A stretch of DNA of 64,000 nucleotides from Amorphus sp040750475 (GCF_040750475.1 NZ_JABJVY010000006.1:143337-207336); one strand, 5' to 3'. Numbered from the stretch's first letter, positions 53,860 through 62,248 are shown. Notes: a model not told the origin generated them from the letters alone. Made by a program: numbers and translations.

Positions 53860-54309
53860 ATGGCTATTGCAAAACCTACCACTACGCCCAATCGCGAAAA
53901 AGGCCGGCCCTATCGCAACGTTCCGCTCGTCGGCAGGGCCCTATTCGCGCTTGCCCCGACGACGGCGAGGGCAAGGGACCCGATAGTCCCGCTCTATCGC
54001 CAATGGCTGAGCGCCCGAAAAACCCTCGATTATCTCGTCGATCTTCCGGGCGGATACGATTCGGAAGCGCCCGACGCCAAGGCAGCGCAAACCCGCGAAG
54101 ACGAAGCCTTTTGGGCGATGATCGAGCTAACCCCGACGAGCGTCGAAGGGATAGCCGCCCTCGCCCACGTCCTGTGGGAACTCGAAGGCCCGGCGGTTCT
54201 GCCGGACCATGAGGACTTCCAGGAGGAAGCCGATAGCCCGAACTGCAAGCTCATGCGCGCGATCTGGCGCGCGGCGGCCGGGCGGGACGGGTTGCCTGGG
54301 GGGCTTTAG
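53860..54309 (+). CDS. Phage protein of unknown function
   Basis: A 149-residue protein from ATG 53860: MAIAKPTTTPNREKGRPYRN, then DPIVPLYRQWLSARKTLDYL and EDEAFWAMIELTPTSVEGIA. The helical central part is typical of small prophage proteins of Hyphomicrobiales. The frame is open far upstream without conserved sequence. Its presence between two cargo modules shows that they are nested in phage DNA. Confidence 0.65.
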   Translation: MAIAKPTTTPNREKGRPYRNVPLVGRALFALAPTTARARDPIVPLYRQWLSARKTLDYLVDLPGGYDSEAPDAKAAQTREDEAFWAMIELTPTSVEGIAALAHVLWELEGPAVLPDHEDFQEEADSPNCKLMRAIWRAAAGRDGLPGGL

Positions 54310-54488
54310 GCACGCGGCGGGAGACAGTCCAGGCCGCTTGGGAAGGCGTTCGGCCGGCAAGGCCGACGCTCGCATAGATGCCAGAGCGTGGTGTGGTGGT
54401 TTGGTGGAAAGCAGCTCACCACCGACGATCGATGCCCGACGGTTTCGGAGATGAGCCATGGCCCCGACAACAGTCGGAAAGGCTATCA

Positions 54489-55406
54489 TCAGCCACCAGA
54501 CCGGGGTGTGCGATCAAAAGTTCGCTTGAAGGCATGAGAAAAGGCGCTCTGCGAGCTGTAGCCGACTGCGGTGGCCACTGCCGCGACGGTTTGGCCCGCG
54601 TTAAGCTTTCGCTGCGCCAGAACCATACGCCAGCGGGTAAGATAGTCGAGCGGAGGACGGCCGACATGCTCGGCGAAGCGCTGCGTGAACGCCGAACGTG
54701 ACATCCCGACCTCCGACGCCAGCATTGGCACCGTCCAGCGGCGCGCGACATCGCCGTGCAGCAGTCTGAGGGCCTTGCCGATCCGTGGGTCCGCCAGCGC
54801 GGTGATCCAGCCGACACTGGTTATCGGACTGGTGGCCACGAAGGCGCGGACCGCCGCGACGACGAGGATCTCTGCCAACCGCTCGGCGACGAGCGAACCA
54901 CCGAGTTCCGCGCTGCTGACTTCCGTCCTCAGGGATTCCAGCGTCCTTGAGACTGCCTCGGCGGTGGACGATGTCCGGTCTACACGCAGGAACGTGGGGA
55001 GCGCGTCGAGAACGAACGAGGCGCCACCATCCGCAAAGCCGCTTCCGCCGCCAATTATGGCCGTCTCGTCTCCGGCGCCGAGGCGTACCATGTCGTGTCC
55101 TGGCGAAGCGTAGAGCGGCATGCCGTCGATCGGTTCGACCGCCGGGTCACTCGCCACCGTATAGCGCGTGTTACTGATGAGAACGACATCGCCGACTACA
55201 AGTGCTTCCGGCGAATGATCGGGAAGCAGAAGCCAGCATTGGCCTCGTGTGACGGCGACGAACTTCAACCGCGTCCGTCCGTCGAAAGCGAGCGCCCAGT
55301 CTCCCGCAGCTTCGAGGCCGGTCCCGCGGACGCTCCGCGCGCCGAGCGCCGCAAGAACCTCGGAGAATGGGTCGGGCACGATTTTGGCGTTTTGCGATAA
55401 AGACAT
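54489..55406 (-). CDS. AraC-family regulator with N-terminal cupin
   Basis: A 305-residue regulator starting MSLSQNAKIVPDPFSEVLAA (an ATG at 55427 is also possible). The N-terminal cupin_6-type sensor contains GQCWLLLPDHSPEALVVGDV. The C-terminal domain has two helix-turn-helix units: WTVPMLASEVGMSRSAFTQRF and VAAVATAVGYSSQSAFSHAF. It is divergent from an SDR gene 74 bp away, which it probably controls. Confidence 0.9.
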   Translation of the reverse strand: MSLSQNAKIVPDPFSEVLAALGARSVRGTGLEAAGDWALAFDGRTRLKFVAVTRGQCWLLLPDHSPEALVVGDVVLISNTRYTVASDPAVEPIDGMPLYASPGHDMVRLGAGDETAIIGGGSGFADGGASFVLDALPTFLRVDRTSSTAEAVSRTLESLRTEVSSAELGGSLVAERLAEILVVAAVRAFVATSPITSVGWITALADPRIGKALRLLHGDVARRWTVPMLASEVGMSRSAFTQRFAEHVGRPPLDYLTRWRMVLAQRKLNAGQTVAAVATAVGYSSQSAFSHAFKRTFDRTPRSGG

Positions 55407-55480
55407 GGTCTTCTGAGCATAGATCATCCGACCGGCACCACATAGGTCTGGCTTCTCACTCAGAAGACGGAGCCCATATC

Positions 55481-56218
55481 GTGACCATAGAAAACAAGAT
55501 CGTCGCCATCACCGGAGCCGGGCGCGGCATTGGCCGGGCAACCGCCATTCATCTCGCCCGGCGCGGGGGGCGCCTCGCGCTCGGGGCACGAAGCGAGGCA
55601 GAACTTGCCGCTGTCGCGGGCGAGATCGAAGCGTCGGGCGGCGAAGTCATTTTTCGGGCAACCGACGTCACCAGACGCGCGGACCTCGACACACTGGTCA
55701 ATCTAGCCTGCGAGCGTTTCGGGCGGCTTGACGTTATCGTCAACAATGCGGGCATCGGCCCACTCTCGCGTTTCGACGCTCTGGAGGTCGATGACTGGGA
55801 CGCCATGATCGACGTAAACCTGAAAGGCGCGCTCTATGGCATTGCTGCAGCGATTCCAGTGTTTAGCCGCCAGGGCAGCGGGCACGTCGTCAACGTCGTC
55901 TCGACAGCCGGCATCAAAATCGTACCGACAATGGGCGTCTACGCTGCGACCAAGAACGCACTGCGGACAGCCACCGAAGCGCTGCGGCAGGAATCGGGTC
56001 CGAACCTCCGCGTGACGGAAGTATCGCCGGGTTTCATCGACACGACCTTCGCGGATGACGCTATTGCCGATCCGGTCATCAAAGCGACGATCCAAAAGCG
56101 CAAGCAAGAGCTTGCCATTTCGCCGGACGCGATCGCACGGGCGATCGCCTTCGCAATTGAACAACCCGGTGACGTCGAAATCGGCAGCATCGTGGTGCGC
56201 CCGACCGCACAGGATTGA
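55481..56218 (+). CDS. Short-chain dehydrogenase/reductase
   Basis: A 245-residue classical SDR from GTG 55481. NAD(P) motif IVAITGAGRGIGRATAIHLA, LDVIVNNAGIGPLSRFD, Ser in NVVSTAGIKIV, and YAATKNALRTATEAL (Tyr-Lys). It resembles oxidoreductases of unknown substrate frequently controlled by adjacent AraC proteins. An open frame continues upstream to 55367, but the GTG lies right after the divergent gap. Confidence 0.9.
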   Translation: MTIENKIVAITGAGRGIGRATAIHLARRGGRLALGARSEAELAAVAGEIEASGGEVIFRATDVTRRADLDTLVNLACERFGRLDVIVNNAGIGPLSRFDALEVDDWDAMIDVNLKGALYGIAAAIPVFSRQGSGHVVNVVSTAGIKIVPTMGVYAATKNALRTATEALRQESGPNLRVTEVSPGFIDTTFADDAIADPVIKATIQKRKQELAISPDAIARAIAFAIEQPGDVEIGSIVVRPTAQD

Positions 56219-56624
56219 CGTTATGGGATCGTAGTGGCTTGGCGCCCAAGCACGTCCCCCCCCGCTTCAAACGTGCACCGAAAATCTACCGGAAACCCGC
56301 GAGGGAATCGTATTCTGACTTCACACTTTCAAACCAACGAACGGCAGCATTCCCACTGGCCGTAAACGACGCCCGCCGGACCGTCCGCTTTCGGCCAAGA
56401 GCCGATGCAGCGATCCGCATCGCAAGCGTCGGCGGCACACTCAGGATGACGCCTCAGCGAAAAGGGCAGCCCGTTCGGGGACGCGCAGGAGGTAGCCGCG
56501 AACGCCGGAAAGGCCGGCCGTGATGGCTACGGCACTAAGGCTTCGGTCTCGCTATTCGGGCAGCTAGTCTTTCAAAACTCTTCTCTCAATTTGAGAGATA
56601 GTCGACATCGCCGGGCGCTCTTCT
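56219..56624. other. Intergenic stretch without a supported gene
   Basis: Only biased short frames are seen in this 406-bp interval. It contains fragments of the GTCCGCTTTCGG repeat type and, at its right end, the 3' boundary of the TIR gene. I see no terminator with a good T-tract for the SDR transcript. Confidence 0.4.
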
Positions 56625-57839
56625 TCATTTCATCACAACATTCCAATCGATCGTAAAGCCAGCGGCCTGCAGTTCGCGGCCAACTGCTGACTTCCATGCA
56701 CCGCCGCTAGCAAAAGGCTCGTAGACGACACCATGGAAGTCGGATGGGATCTCTATGTCACCCTGCTTTAGCGCAATAACTCGACTGCGGCCGAGGCGGC
56801 CAATGAAATAACCCAGCTCGAGAATGACGTTCTGCCGGGCACGCGCGTGAGCCTGCTGGCCTTTAGCATTGCCCTCGTCGTCCGGCGTAAGGAGGACGAC
56901 CGCAAAACCAACATCGCTGTGGGCCTCGACCTTCTCTATGATCGTCCGGCCCTGATTGGCCTGCTCGTGCAGAATGATAGGTTCGAAATTCAGCTTCTCC
57001 AGAAAACGCGCGACACTCTCGCGCGCCGCCTCGTCATGTCCGTGGACTACAAACACCTTACGCGCTGCTGGCCCACCTTTGGCGGGAAGTGTGGTCGCTT
57101 CGACAACGCCCGTTTTCTGCTTGACGAAATCAATGTAGTCGCGCGCGAATGGGACAAGGACCTGTCCCGTCATGTTCTGGAGATTTTGAGAGAACTTTCT
57201 TCCTCTGTAGTAGAAGGTGCAGGCGAAATCAATCGCGCTCTCCGCATCTTCAGCAAACCTATCTACCAACAAAATGACCGTACCGAGCTCGCTGTTGTGA
57301 TCGGCTGGCCAATCAAGCTCGGCACTGCCGACCATCGCACCCTTAGTTGCGCGACCTTCATTCAGCCAACCATCCAGATCTATTCCACCGGTTAGCTCAG
57401 CGCTTATCGGTTCCAGCTCATTCGCATGAAGGAGGCGTGAAAGCTTCTTAATATGACGTACAAACGAAGAACTGTCCGCCCAGCGAAGGTCCGTCACAGT
57501 GTTTTCTATCTGCCGCAGAATTGTAGGAAGCTCTACCGCGCTCCTGTTCATGCCACCAGCCTCCTTTTTTGTGCGAGCTACTGCAGCGCGCTCTTCTATC
57601 TGCGCTCGGTATTTCTCTTTCAATTGGGCTGCAATAGTCTGCACCATGGCGTTGCGCCCGTAGTGCGCCGTCTTCTCGTCGATCGCATTTTCCATCTGCC
57701 CAATTGCAGATAGGACGCTCGCCGGCTCGTTTGGATCGAAGCGCAGGGTGGCAATTATGCCTTCGAGCGAGCGGAATGCCCGATCTACATCGTTCAGGTC
57801 TTTCTGCAGCTTGTCAAAACCGGTGGCCCTTAAGCTCAT
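56625..57839 (-). CDS. CAP12/Pycsar-type TIR-domain protein (candidate antiphage NADase effector)
   Basis: A 404-residue protein. The C-terminal domain (about 260-400) is a TIR-like nucleotide-binding domain of the CAP12 family: KVFVVHGHDEAARESVARFL, LHEQANQGRTIIEKVE, FAVVLLTPDDEG and RQNVILELGYFIGRLGR, in which Glu341 is the expected NAD-glycohydrolase residue. Related domains are effectors in CBASS and Pycsar immunity, killing infected cells by NAD depletion. Residues 1-250 are helical, with no domain I can name (PTILRQIENTVTDLRWADSS; GWLNEGRATKGAMVGSAELD). GGAG lies seven bases upstream of the ATG. It is third in a leftward run after the AAA and protease genes, 118 bp after the protease stop, so it may be part of that system or an independent defence gene. 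Confidence 0.85.
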   Translation of the reverse strand: MSLRATGFDKLQKDLNDVDRAFRSLEGIIATLRFDPNEPASVLSAIGQMENAIDEKTAHYGRNAMVQTIAAQLKEKYRAQIEERAAVARTKKEAGGMNRSAVELPTILRQIENTVTDLRWADSSSFVRHIKKLSRLLHANELEPISAELTGGIDLDGWLNEGRATKGAMVGSAELDWPADHNSELGTVILLVDRFAEDAESAIDFACTFYYRGRKFSQNLQNMTGQVLVPFARDYIDFVKQKTGVVEATTLPAKGGPAARKVFVVHGHDEAARESVARFLEKLNFEPIILHEQANQGRTIIEKVEAHSDVGFAVVLLTPDDEGNAKGQQAHARARQNVILELGYFIGRLGRSRVIALKQGDIEIPSDFHGVVYEPFASGGAWKSAVGRELQAAGFTIDWNVVMK

Positions 57840-57957
57840 GAAGCGTCTCCGCCCGCCTAGAATACGTGCTCATGCGGCCGTATCAGATCACTTCCGCTAG
57901 CGAGTGTTTCCTTGCTGCCAACAGCTCCCGCCCCGCTCTTTGCGTAGTAACGCATGG

Positions 57958-60213
57958 TCAATCACCACCGGCGTCGACATCAATGTCTGTTTCAATTGTC
58001 GCGGTTTCGACGAACGCGCCAAGCTGATCGCGAAGCTGGTTGTAGACATCGTCCTCTTCGTTCCCAGTGCCGAGGGAGAGAACGAAAGCCGTATCCATCT
58101 CCGGAATTTCTTCTGCTCGATAGCCATAGAGGTACAGATCTCGAGCATAAACGCGAGCATATACGTAGAGGTTATCACCGTCGAAGCTAACCCCGCGCTT
58201 GAATTCGTTCCTGTGGTGCCTCACAGGACTCCACTTATGATCAACTGCACGGGCTACCTCCTCGGCAATTTTATCGGTTTCGAGTGAACCAAGCAGGTTG
58301 TAGTTCTTGCCTCCACGCTGGCATTGGAGCGCTGTCGCAAGCCGAATACTAAAATAATTTGGACCCGCAAAATCACTCACCATCGGATGCGGATTAAGCA
58401 CAGCCGTCAGCGCACCAAAGCCCTTCAGCTTTCCGCTGGAACGAAGAGCTGGCGGAATAGGAAGCTCCCAGTAATAGGCCGCACCCGGCCGAAGCGTTGC
58501 GCGCCACTGCAAGGTGACAAAGCCAGGCCGGCATTCCCATGGCAGCGTCGCAGCACCCGGCGACCCGAAACCAAAAGCGGGGTCAAATCTATCCCCTTCC
58601 GCATGGTGAAGCATGAGCGCCTTGACCATGTCGGCAGTCGGCTCGCGCAGCCGCGCCATAGTATGGGCAGCAAGTGGAGAAGTAAGCGCCGTTGCGAAGC
58701 TCGATCCTTTGGCTATAACGCCGCCGATCACCCGCACGTTCGAAAAGTGCGAGAGTTCGGGCTTAAGCATGCTCGACGGACCAGGTCCGCTGTGGCTTAC
58801 TGTGCAAATGTCGCCGTGTTCGCCATCAGCGTTGTGCAGGCGACCTCCAATGGTGATTGCAGCCTCGCAGTCAGCGGGCGGCTTGAGGTGTTCGCCAGGC
58901 TTGTTGCCTACCGAGATAATCGGCAGAACATCATGCTTTCGAGCAAGAACTGAAATCTCATGACCCAAGTAGCTAACGCATTCCAGGTCACAACAATCAA
59001 GTTCGTTGAAGGAAAAATTCCAGATTCGCGTTTCAGGATTCGCCATCATGATGCCGTCAAGATAGCTTATGAGATCCTGAGGATCGAAGAATGATGCGAA
59101 TTTTCTCTTCGCGACAGCCTGAACCGTTCCGACCTGGCAGTAGAGAGCCGGAAGAGACAGATTGTTATTCCAGTCATGCCCCTGCACGACCAAAGAGGTA
59201 ACCCAATTGCCATGCTTTGTGTCGGCCGCGCTATCGGGAACCAGGGGCGGAGCTTTCCATGCTTCCGCGGACTTATAAGAAACGGCGCTCAGGCCGCCAT
59301 CAACGACCCCGACGATTGGAAGGTCCGATAGCGCGCTCGGTAAAGGGCGGTTCGGCTCTTGCCCGTCTCCAGGAGCAGTAGTCGTGATCGACGGAACTGG
59401 CTCGATCCTAAAGACGGTACCAGAGGCAACTAACTGACTAAGAGCACTGCGCCCGGGGACAATGACGGTCGTTCGCGAGTGCCGCTTCTGCCGATACTCG
59501 CGCATGGCAAGATTGAGCCGGTCATCATCAGGAACGACCGTGCGAAGGCTTCGGCGCATTACGGCAGGAACGTTCGTGTCAAGGCGACCTGCAAGCTCGC
59601 CAAGAGCGGAAGGTGGCGGCGCAATGACGCCGTCGCGAAGGCCGGAAAAAGCCTGCAGAAGGTGCTCGGAAGCATCCCGGTCATTCAACGGCATAAGCCA
59701 GACGACGAAAGCACGCCCGTCTTTGGTCTCGGGGGCAGCTTCCCAAATTTCAGAAAGGGACCGAGATCTTGTCGCATCGTCTTGCCCAAAAAATCGAACC
59801 GCCTCTATGCGGGAGATATCCACCATCTCATTGGCGGTATCGGTTTGACGAACCCGACGCGCAAGCGAGAGAAGTTGTTGCGTCTCGACCTCGACCAGAT
59901 AGCCTGACTTGTAAGGTGTGATTAGGCGCCCACCATGCTCCTTCCTGAAGAGATCATCTGGTGTCCAGGACGGAGCGAGAGAATCGTCAAACATGGAGGC
60001 GTATACAATCGCGCGACCGTTGAAGCGAGGCGCGCCTTCGGCCTCTTCTCCCAGAGCCGTAAATTGCTCCGAAAGACTGCGCCGCTGCATGGGAAGCCGA
60101 TCTGTCCGAATATTACGCCTGTTTTTGCCGCCCCCCGAAACCCCCTCAGGCCGTGGGTCTTTGGTAAATCGGAGGACCGGATTGAGGAGAGGGCGACGCG
60201 GGGTATCAGCCAT
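57958..60213 (-). CDS. Intracellular subtilisin-like S8 peptidase coupled to an AAA ATPase
   Basis: A 751-residue serine protease. The S8 core spans about 295-570: Asp305 in PIVGVVDGGLSA, His334 in DTKHGNWVTSLVVQG, the oxyanion Asn near 437 in IISVGNKPG, and nucleophile Ser505 in IAKGSSFATALTS. The triad is intact. There is no signal peptide; the first 290 residues are a charged, unrecognised domain and about 180 more follow the catalytic core. Such proteins are often encoded next to an AAA+ ATPase, as here, where the start overlaps the AAA gene by 8 bp. This implies a stoichiometric cytoplasmic complex in which the ATPase may control proteolysis. Confidence 0.88.
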   Translation of the reverse strand: MADTPRRPLLNPVLRFTKDPRPEGVSGGGKNRRNIRTDRLPMQRRSLSEQFTALGEEAEGAPRFNGRAIVYASMFDDSLAPSWTPDDLFRKEHGGRLITPYKSGYLVEVETQQLLSLARRVRQTDTANEMVDISRIEAVRFFGQDDATRSRSLSEIWEAAPETKDGRAFVVWLMPLNDRDASEHLLQAFSGLRDGVIAPPPSALGELAGRLDTNVPAVMRRSLRTVVPDDDRLNLAMREYRQKRHSRTTVIVPGRSALSQLVASGTVFRIEPVPSITTTAPGDGQEPNRPLPSALSDLPIVGVVDGGLSAVSYKSAEAWKAPPLVPDSAADTKHGNWVTSLVVQGHDWNNNLSLPALYCQVGTVQAVAKRKFASFFDPQDLISYLDGIMMANPETRIWNFSFNELDCCDLECVSYLGHEISVLARKHDVLPIISVGNKPGEHLKPPADCEAAITIGGRLHNADGEHGDICTVSHSGPGPSSMLKPELSHFSNVRVIGGVIAKGSSFATALTSPLAAHTMARLREPTADMVKALMLHHAEGDRFDPAFGFGSPGAATLPWECRPGFVTLQWRATLRPGAAYYWELPIPPALRSSGKLKGFGALTAVLNPHPMVSDFAGPNYFSIRLATALQCQRGGKNYNLLGSLETDKIAEEVARAVDHKWSPVRHHRNEFKRGVSFDGDNLYVYARVYARDLYLYGYRAEEIPEMDTAFVLSLGTGNEEDDVYNQLRDQLGAFVETATIETDIDVDAGGD

Positions 60214-61330
60214 CGGTTTCCTCGTTCAGGTAACGATGCACCATCTGCCGGCTGACACCGACGATGCGGGCAATATCTGACTGGCTTACGTTGCCGGTCT
60301 CATGCAGCAAACTGGCGACGACCTTCTTGTCAGCCGTTGTAATCTCGCGATTATCGAGCAGTCGCGGGCTGCCCGAATGCGATGCTCGTATTGCAAGAAT
60401 GATCTGCGCGAGGCTCGGCTCTTCTTTCCCGAGAATGCTACGGCGGCGCACAGCCAGAGCTAGGTTCTCGATATCTGCTCCATTCAACCCCTGAGATACG
60501 TGGGCGAGGATCTGCGCATCCTTGTTTCGCTTCTCGTTTCCCTCGAACAGGAAATGGAGCCAGAGTGCGTTGCGAACGTCGCTATCGGGAAGACCGAGTT
60601 CCGCCTTGTAGGGAAAGCGCCGCCAGATAGCAGGATCGAGAAGATGCGGGTGGTTGGTCGCGCCAATAGTAACAACGTCATCGCTTAAGGAGTCGAGCCC
60701 CTGAAGGACTGTGTTTACAACACGCTTTAACTCACCGAGTTCGTGTCGGTCATCGCGCAGCTTTGCTACGGCATCAATCTCATCGAGAAACAACACAGCA
60801 TTTCGGGTGGGGACAAAGTCGAAGATTCCCCTAATGTTCTTCGCAGTTTCACCTAAGCGCGACGAAATGAGAGAATCCAGCCTCGCGATATAGAACGGGC
60901 GCTCAAGCGCTGCCGCGATGTGGCCTGCTAACAGCGTCTTCCCCGTTCCAGGAGGGCCGAATAGAAGTAGACCTAAGCGCGCGGATACCCCTTTCTCAGC
61001 TAGCAACGCAATATGCTTCGCGTCTTCAATAAACTGCGAGATCGCATGACTCGCCTCGCCACCAAGTATGGCGGGCGTTGTGGGCCATTGCCCCTCTTCG
61101 ACGAGGGGAAGCCGCGACGCGACATCGCGAGGAAGGGCTTCGGCATATCCAGACGCCTGCAGCGGCACACCACGCTTCCGGAGCATGCCCTGAATAGCCT
61201 TCGCACCCTCGAGATCATTCTGCTCCGCCAAGCGCTTTGCAATCTGGCCCCCAATTCGACGAACGCCCGTATAGTCCGCCGACATGGCCGACTCGATCAG
61301 AGAGCTTATGAGGTGATTGTCAATTTCCAT
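60206..61330 (-). CDS. AAA+ ATPase with C-terminal helix-turn-helix, partner of the S8 peptidase
   Basis: A 374-residue protein from ATG 61328-61330. A helical N-terminus (1-95) is followed by one AAA+ module: Walker A LLLFGPPGTGKTLLAG at about 121-136, Walker B AVLFLDEIDAVAK near 180, sensor 1 TIGATNHPHLLDP near 221 and the arginine-finger-like RRF near 236. The last 40 residues (LLHETGNVSQSDIARIVGVS continuing RQMVHRYLNE) form a helix-turn-helix. ATPases of this FtsH/spastin-like type are paired with S8 peptidases in accessory loci. The HTH suggests either autoregulation or DNA sensing. No ribosome site precedes the ATG, but a promoter places the transcript start at it. Confidence 0.88.
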   Translation of the reverse strand: MEIDNHLISSLIESAMSADYTGVRRIGGQIAKRLAEQNDLEGAKAIQGMLRKRGVPLQASGYAEALPRDVASRLPLVEEGQWPTTPAILGGEASHAISQFIEDAKHIALLAEKGVSARLGLLLFGPPGTGKTLLAGHIAAALERPFYIARLDSLISSRLGETAKNIRGIFDFVPTRNAVLFLDEIDAVAKLRDDRHELGELKRVVNTVLQGLDSLSDDVVTIGATNHPHLLDPAIWRRFPYKAELGLPDSDVRNALWLHFLFEGNEKRNKDAQILAHVSQGLNGADIENLALAVRRRSILGKEEPSLAQIILAIRASHSGSPRLLDNREITTADKKVVASLLHETGNVSQSDIARIVGVSRQMVHRYLNEETDG

Positions 61331-61337
61331 ACAGAAA

Positions 61338-61366
61338 ATTTTGCCGGTATATAGGCCGGATGTCAA
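61338..61366 (-). promoter_or_regulatory. Sigma70-like promoter of the AAA-S8-TIR cassette, giving a leaderless transcript
   Basis: On the minus strand TTGACA (61361-61366) and CAAAAT (61338-61343) are spaced by 17 bp. Transcription would start about seven bases further, at the A of the AAA ATG (61330), which explains the lack of a ribosome-binding site. The spacer contains CCGG repeats around TATATA that could bind the cassette's own helix-turn-helix. Confidence 0.5.
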
Positions 61367-61884
61367 CGCGTTTAGCGGGATATGTAAACCTCAATCAGCA
61401 ATTGAGTTTTTAATACGAGCAAGGACGCTATCGTGAAGAATTTCGCGCGCCGCCGAACGCGCGCCCCTGACCAAACTAGCACTCGCGCGGGGTGAGGTTC
61501 GAAAGAAGCGGATCGCCCCGCCGCTCTCGCAGCAATAAGCGCTCAGGCCCGCCATGAAGATGGGGCCAACACCCATCCCCTACCCCATCCCAATGACATC
61601 GACTGACCCGATTTCGACCCGCCGATCGCCCCCGCCGCGATCCCCCGCGCAGCATCCCGCGCGTTGGAAACGCGACCCAAGCGGCCGGATAATCACGCGA
61701 TTTCCGACCACATCGCCGTAGAATCTTATTCTCTTGTAGGATTCAGCCCGTTGATGCAAACGCACTTCAAGCGAGTGCATCGCCTTCCCGCAGCATCACA
61801 TCAATGCGGGAAAGAATGGCCGGAAACCGGGAACTCCACGCCACACATCGGCTATCACATCCGAATGCCCAGGCAATTCCGACG

Positions 61885-61958
61885 ATAATTCCAATCCATG
61901 TGGTTGGAATTATTTTCCACTCCAACCTAAATCCAACTTATCTAATTGAAATCCAACG
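61885..61958. promoter_or_regulatory. Long dyad and ATCCAAC boxes right of the defence cassette
   Basis: ATAATTCCAA (61885-61894) and TTGGAATTAT (61904-61913) form a perfect 10-bp inverted repeat with a 9-nt spacer. AAATCCAACT at 61929-61938 equals the box at 46173, and AAATCCAACG follows at 61949-61958. They look like repressor operators or replication iterons. Confidence 0.5.
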
Positions 61959-62096
61959 ATTTTCCGCCTAAAATCCGCCAATAAATCCGACTCGATGTGA
62001 AAATTTCCGATTGACGGTGAGACAAATTCGGTGTTTCCTCGCGCGCAGTATCCCAGAATTACGTTGTGTAGAAAGCGACAAACTCAGAATAGCGCT

Positions 62097-62135
62097 GCGG
62101 GGCGAGGGGGCCATCAAGGCCCCATCGAGCCCCGC
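62097..62135 (+). terminator. Two-tier GC hairpin followed by an AT tract
   Basis: GCGGGGC (62097-62103) pairs with GCCCCGC (62129-62135), and inside it GGGGCC (62107-62112) with GGCCCC (62118-62123). AAGCGTTATATTT follows on the plus strand. No plus-strand gene ends here, so it may terminate an untranslated RNA or insulate the region. Confidence 0.45.
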
Positions 62136-62248
62136 AAGCGTTATATTTACTGAGTATGTTATATATATAATATATATTATAATATAATTATTATATTTAT
62201 TTATTTATATCTCACCCAATTAATAACTAAACCTAGATTTAGTTTTAG

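Larger units (their letters stand above)
61367..62248. other. Long non-coding, AT-rich regulatory-looking region
   Basis: These 880 bp hold no supported gene. From left to right they contain unremarkable GC-rich sequence (61367-61870), ATCCAAC boxes and a long dyad (61885-61958), the CTCAGAATA word at 62083-62091, a GC hairpin (62097-62135) and a nearly pure AT tract (62143-62245). The same series occurs at 46173-46403 next to the repressor gene. Confidence 0.6.

Noticed and set aside
57904..58287. Plus-strand frame opposite the 3' end of the protease gene
   Set aside because: Antisense shadow; would conflict with the protease C-terminus.
61664..61888. 74-codon plus-strand frame right of the defence cassette
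   Set aside because: No ribosome site, no recognisable sequence, and it runs into the operator boxes.
61929..61958. CRISPR-like repeats
   Set aside because: The repeated boxes are about 10 bp with irregular spacing; no spacer-repeat structure and no cas genes are present.
62143..62245. Replication origin in the AT-rich tract
   Set aside because: No DnaA boxes were seen and the flanking short repeats are equally explained as operators; the origin idea is kept only as one alternative.
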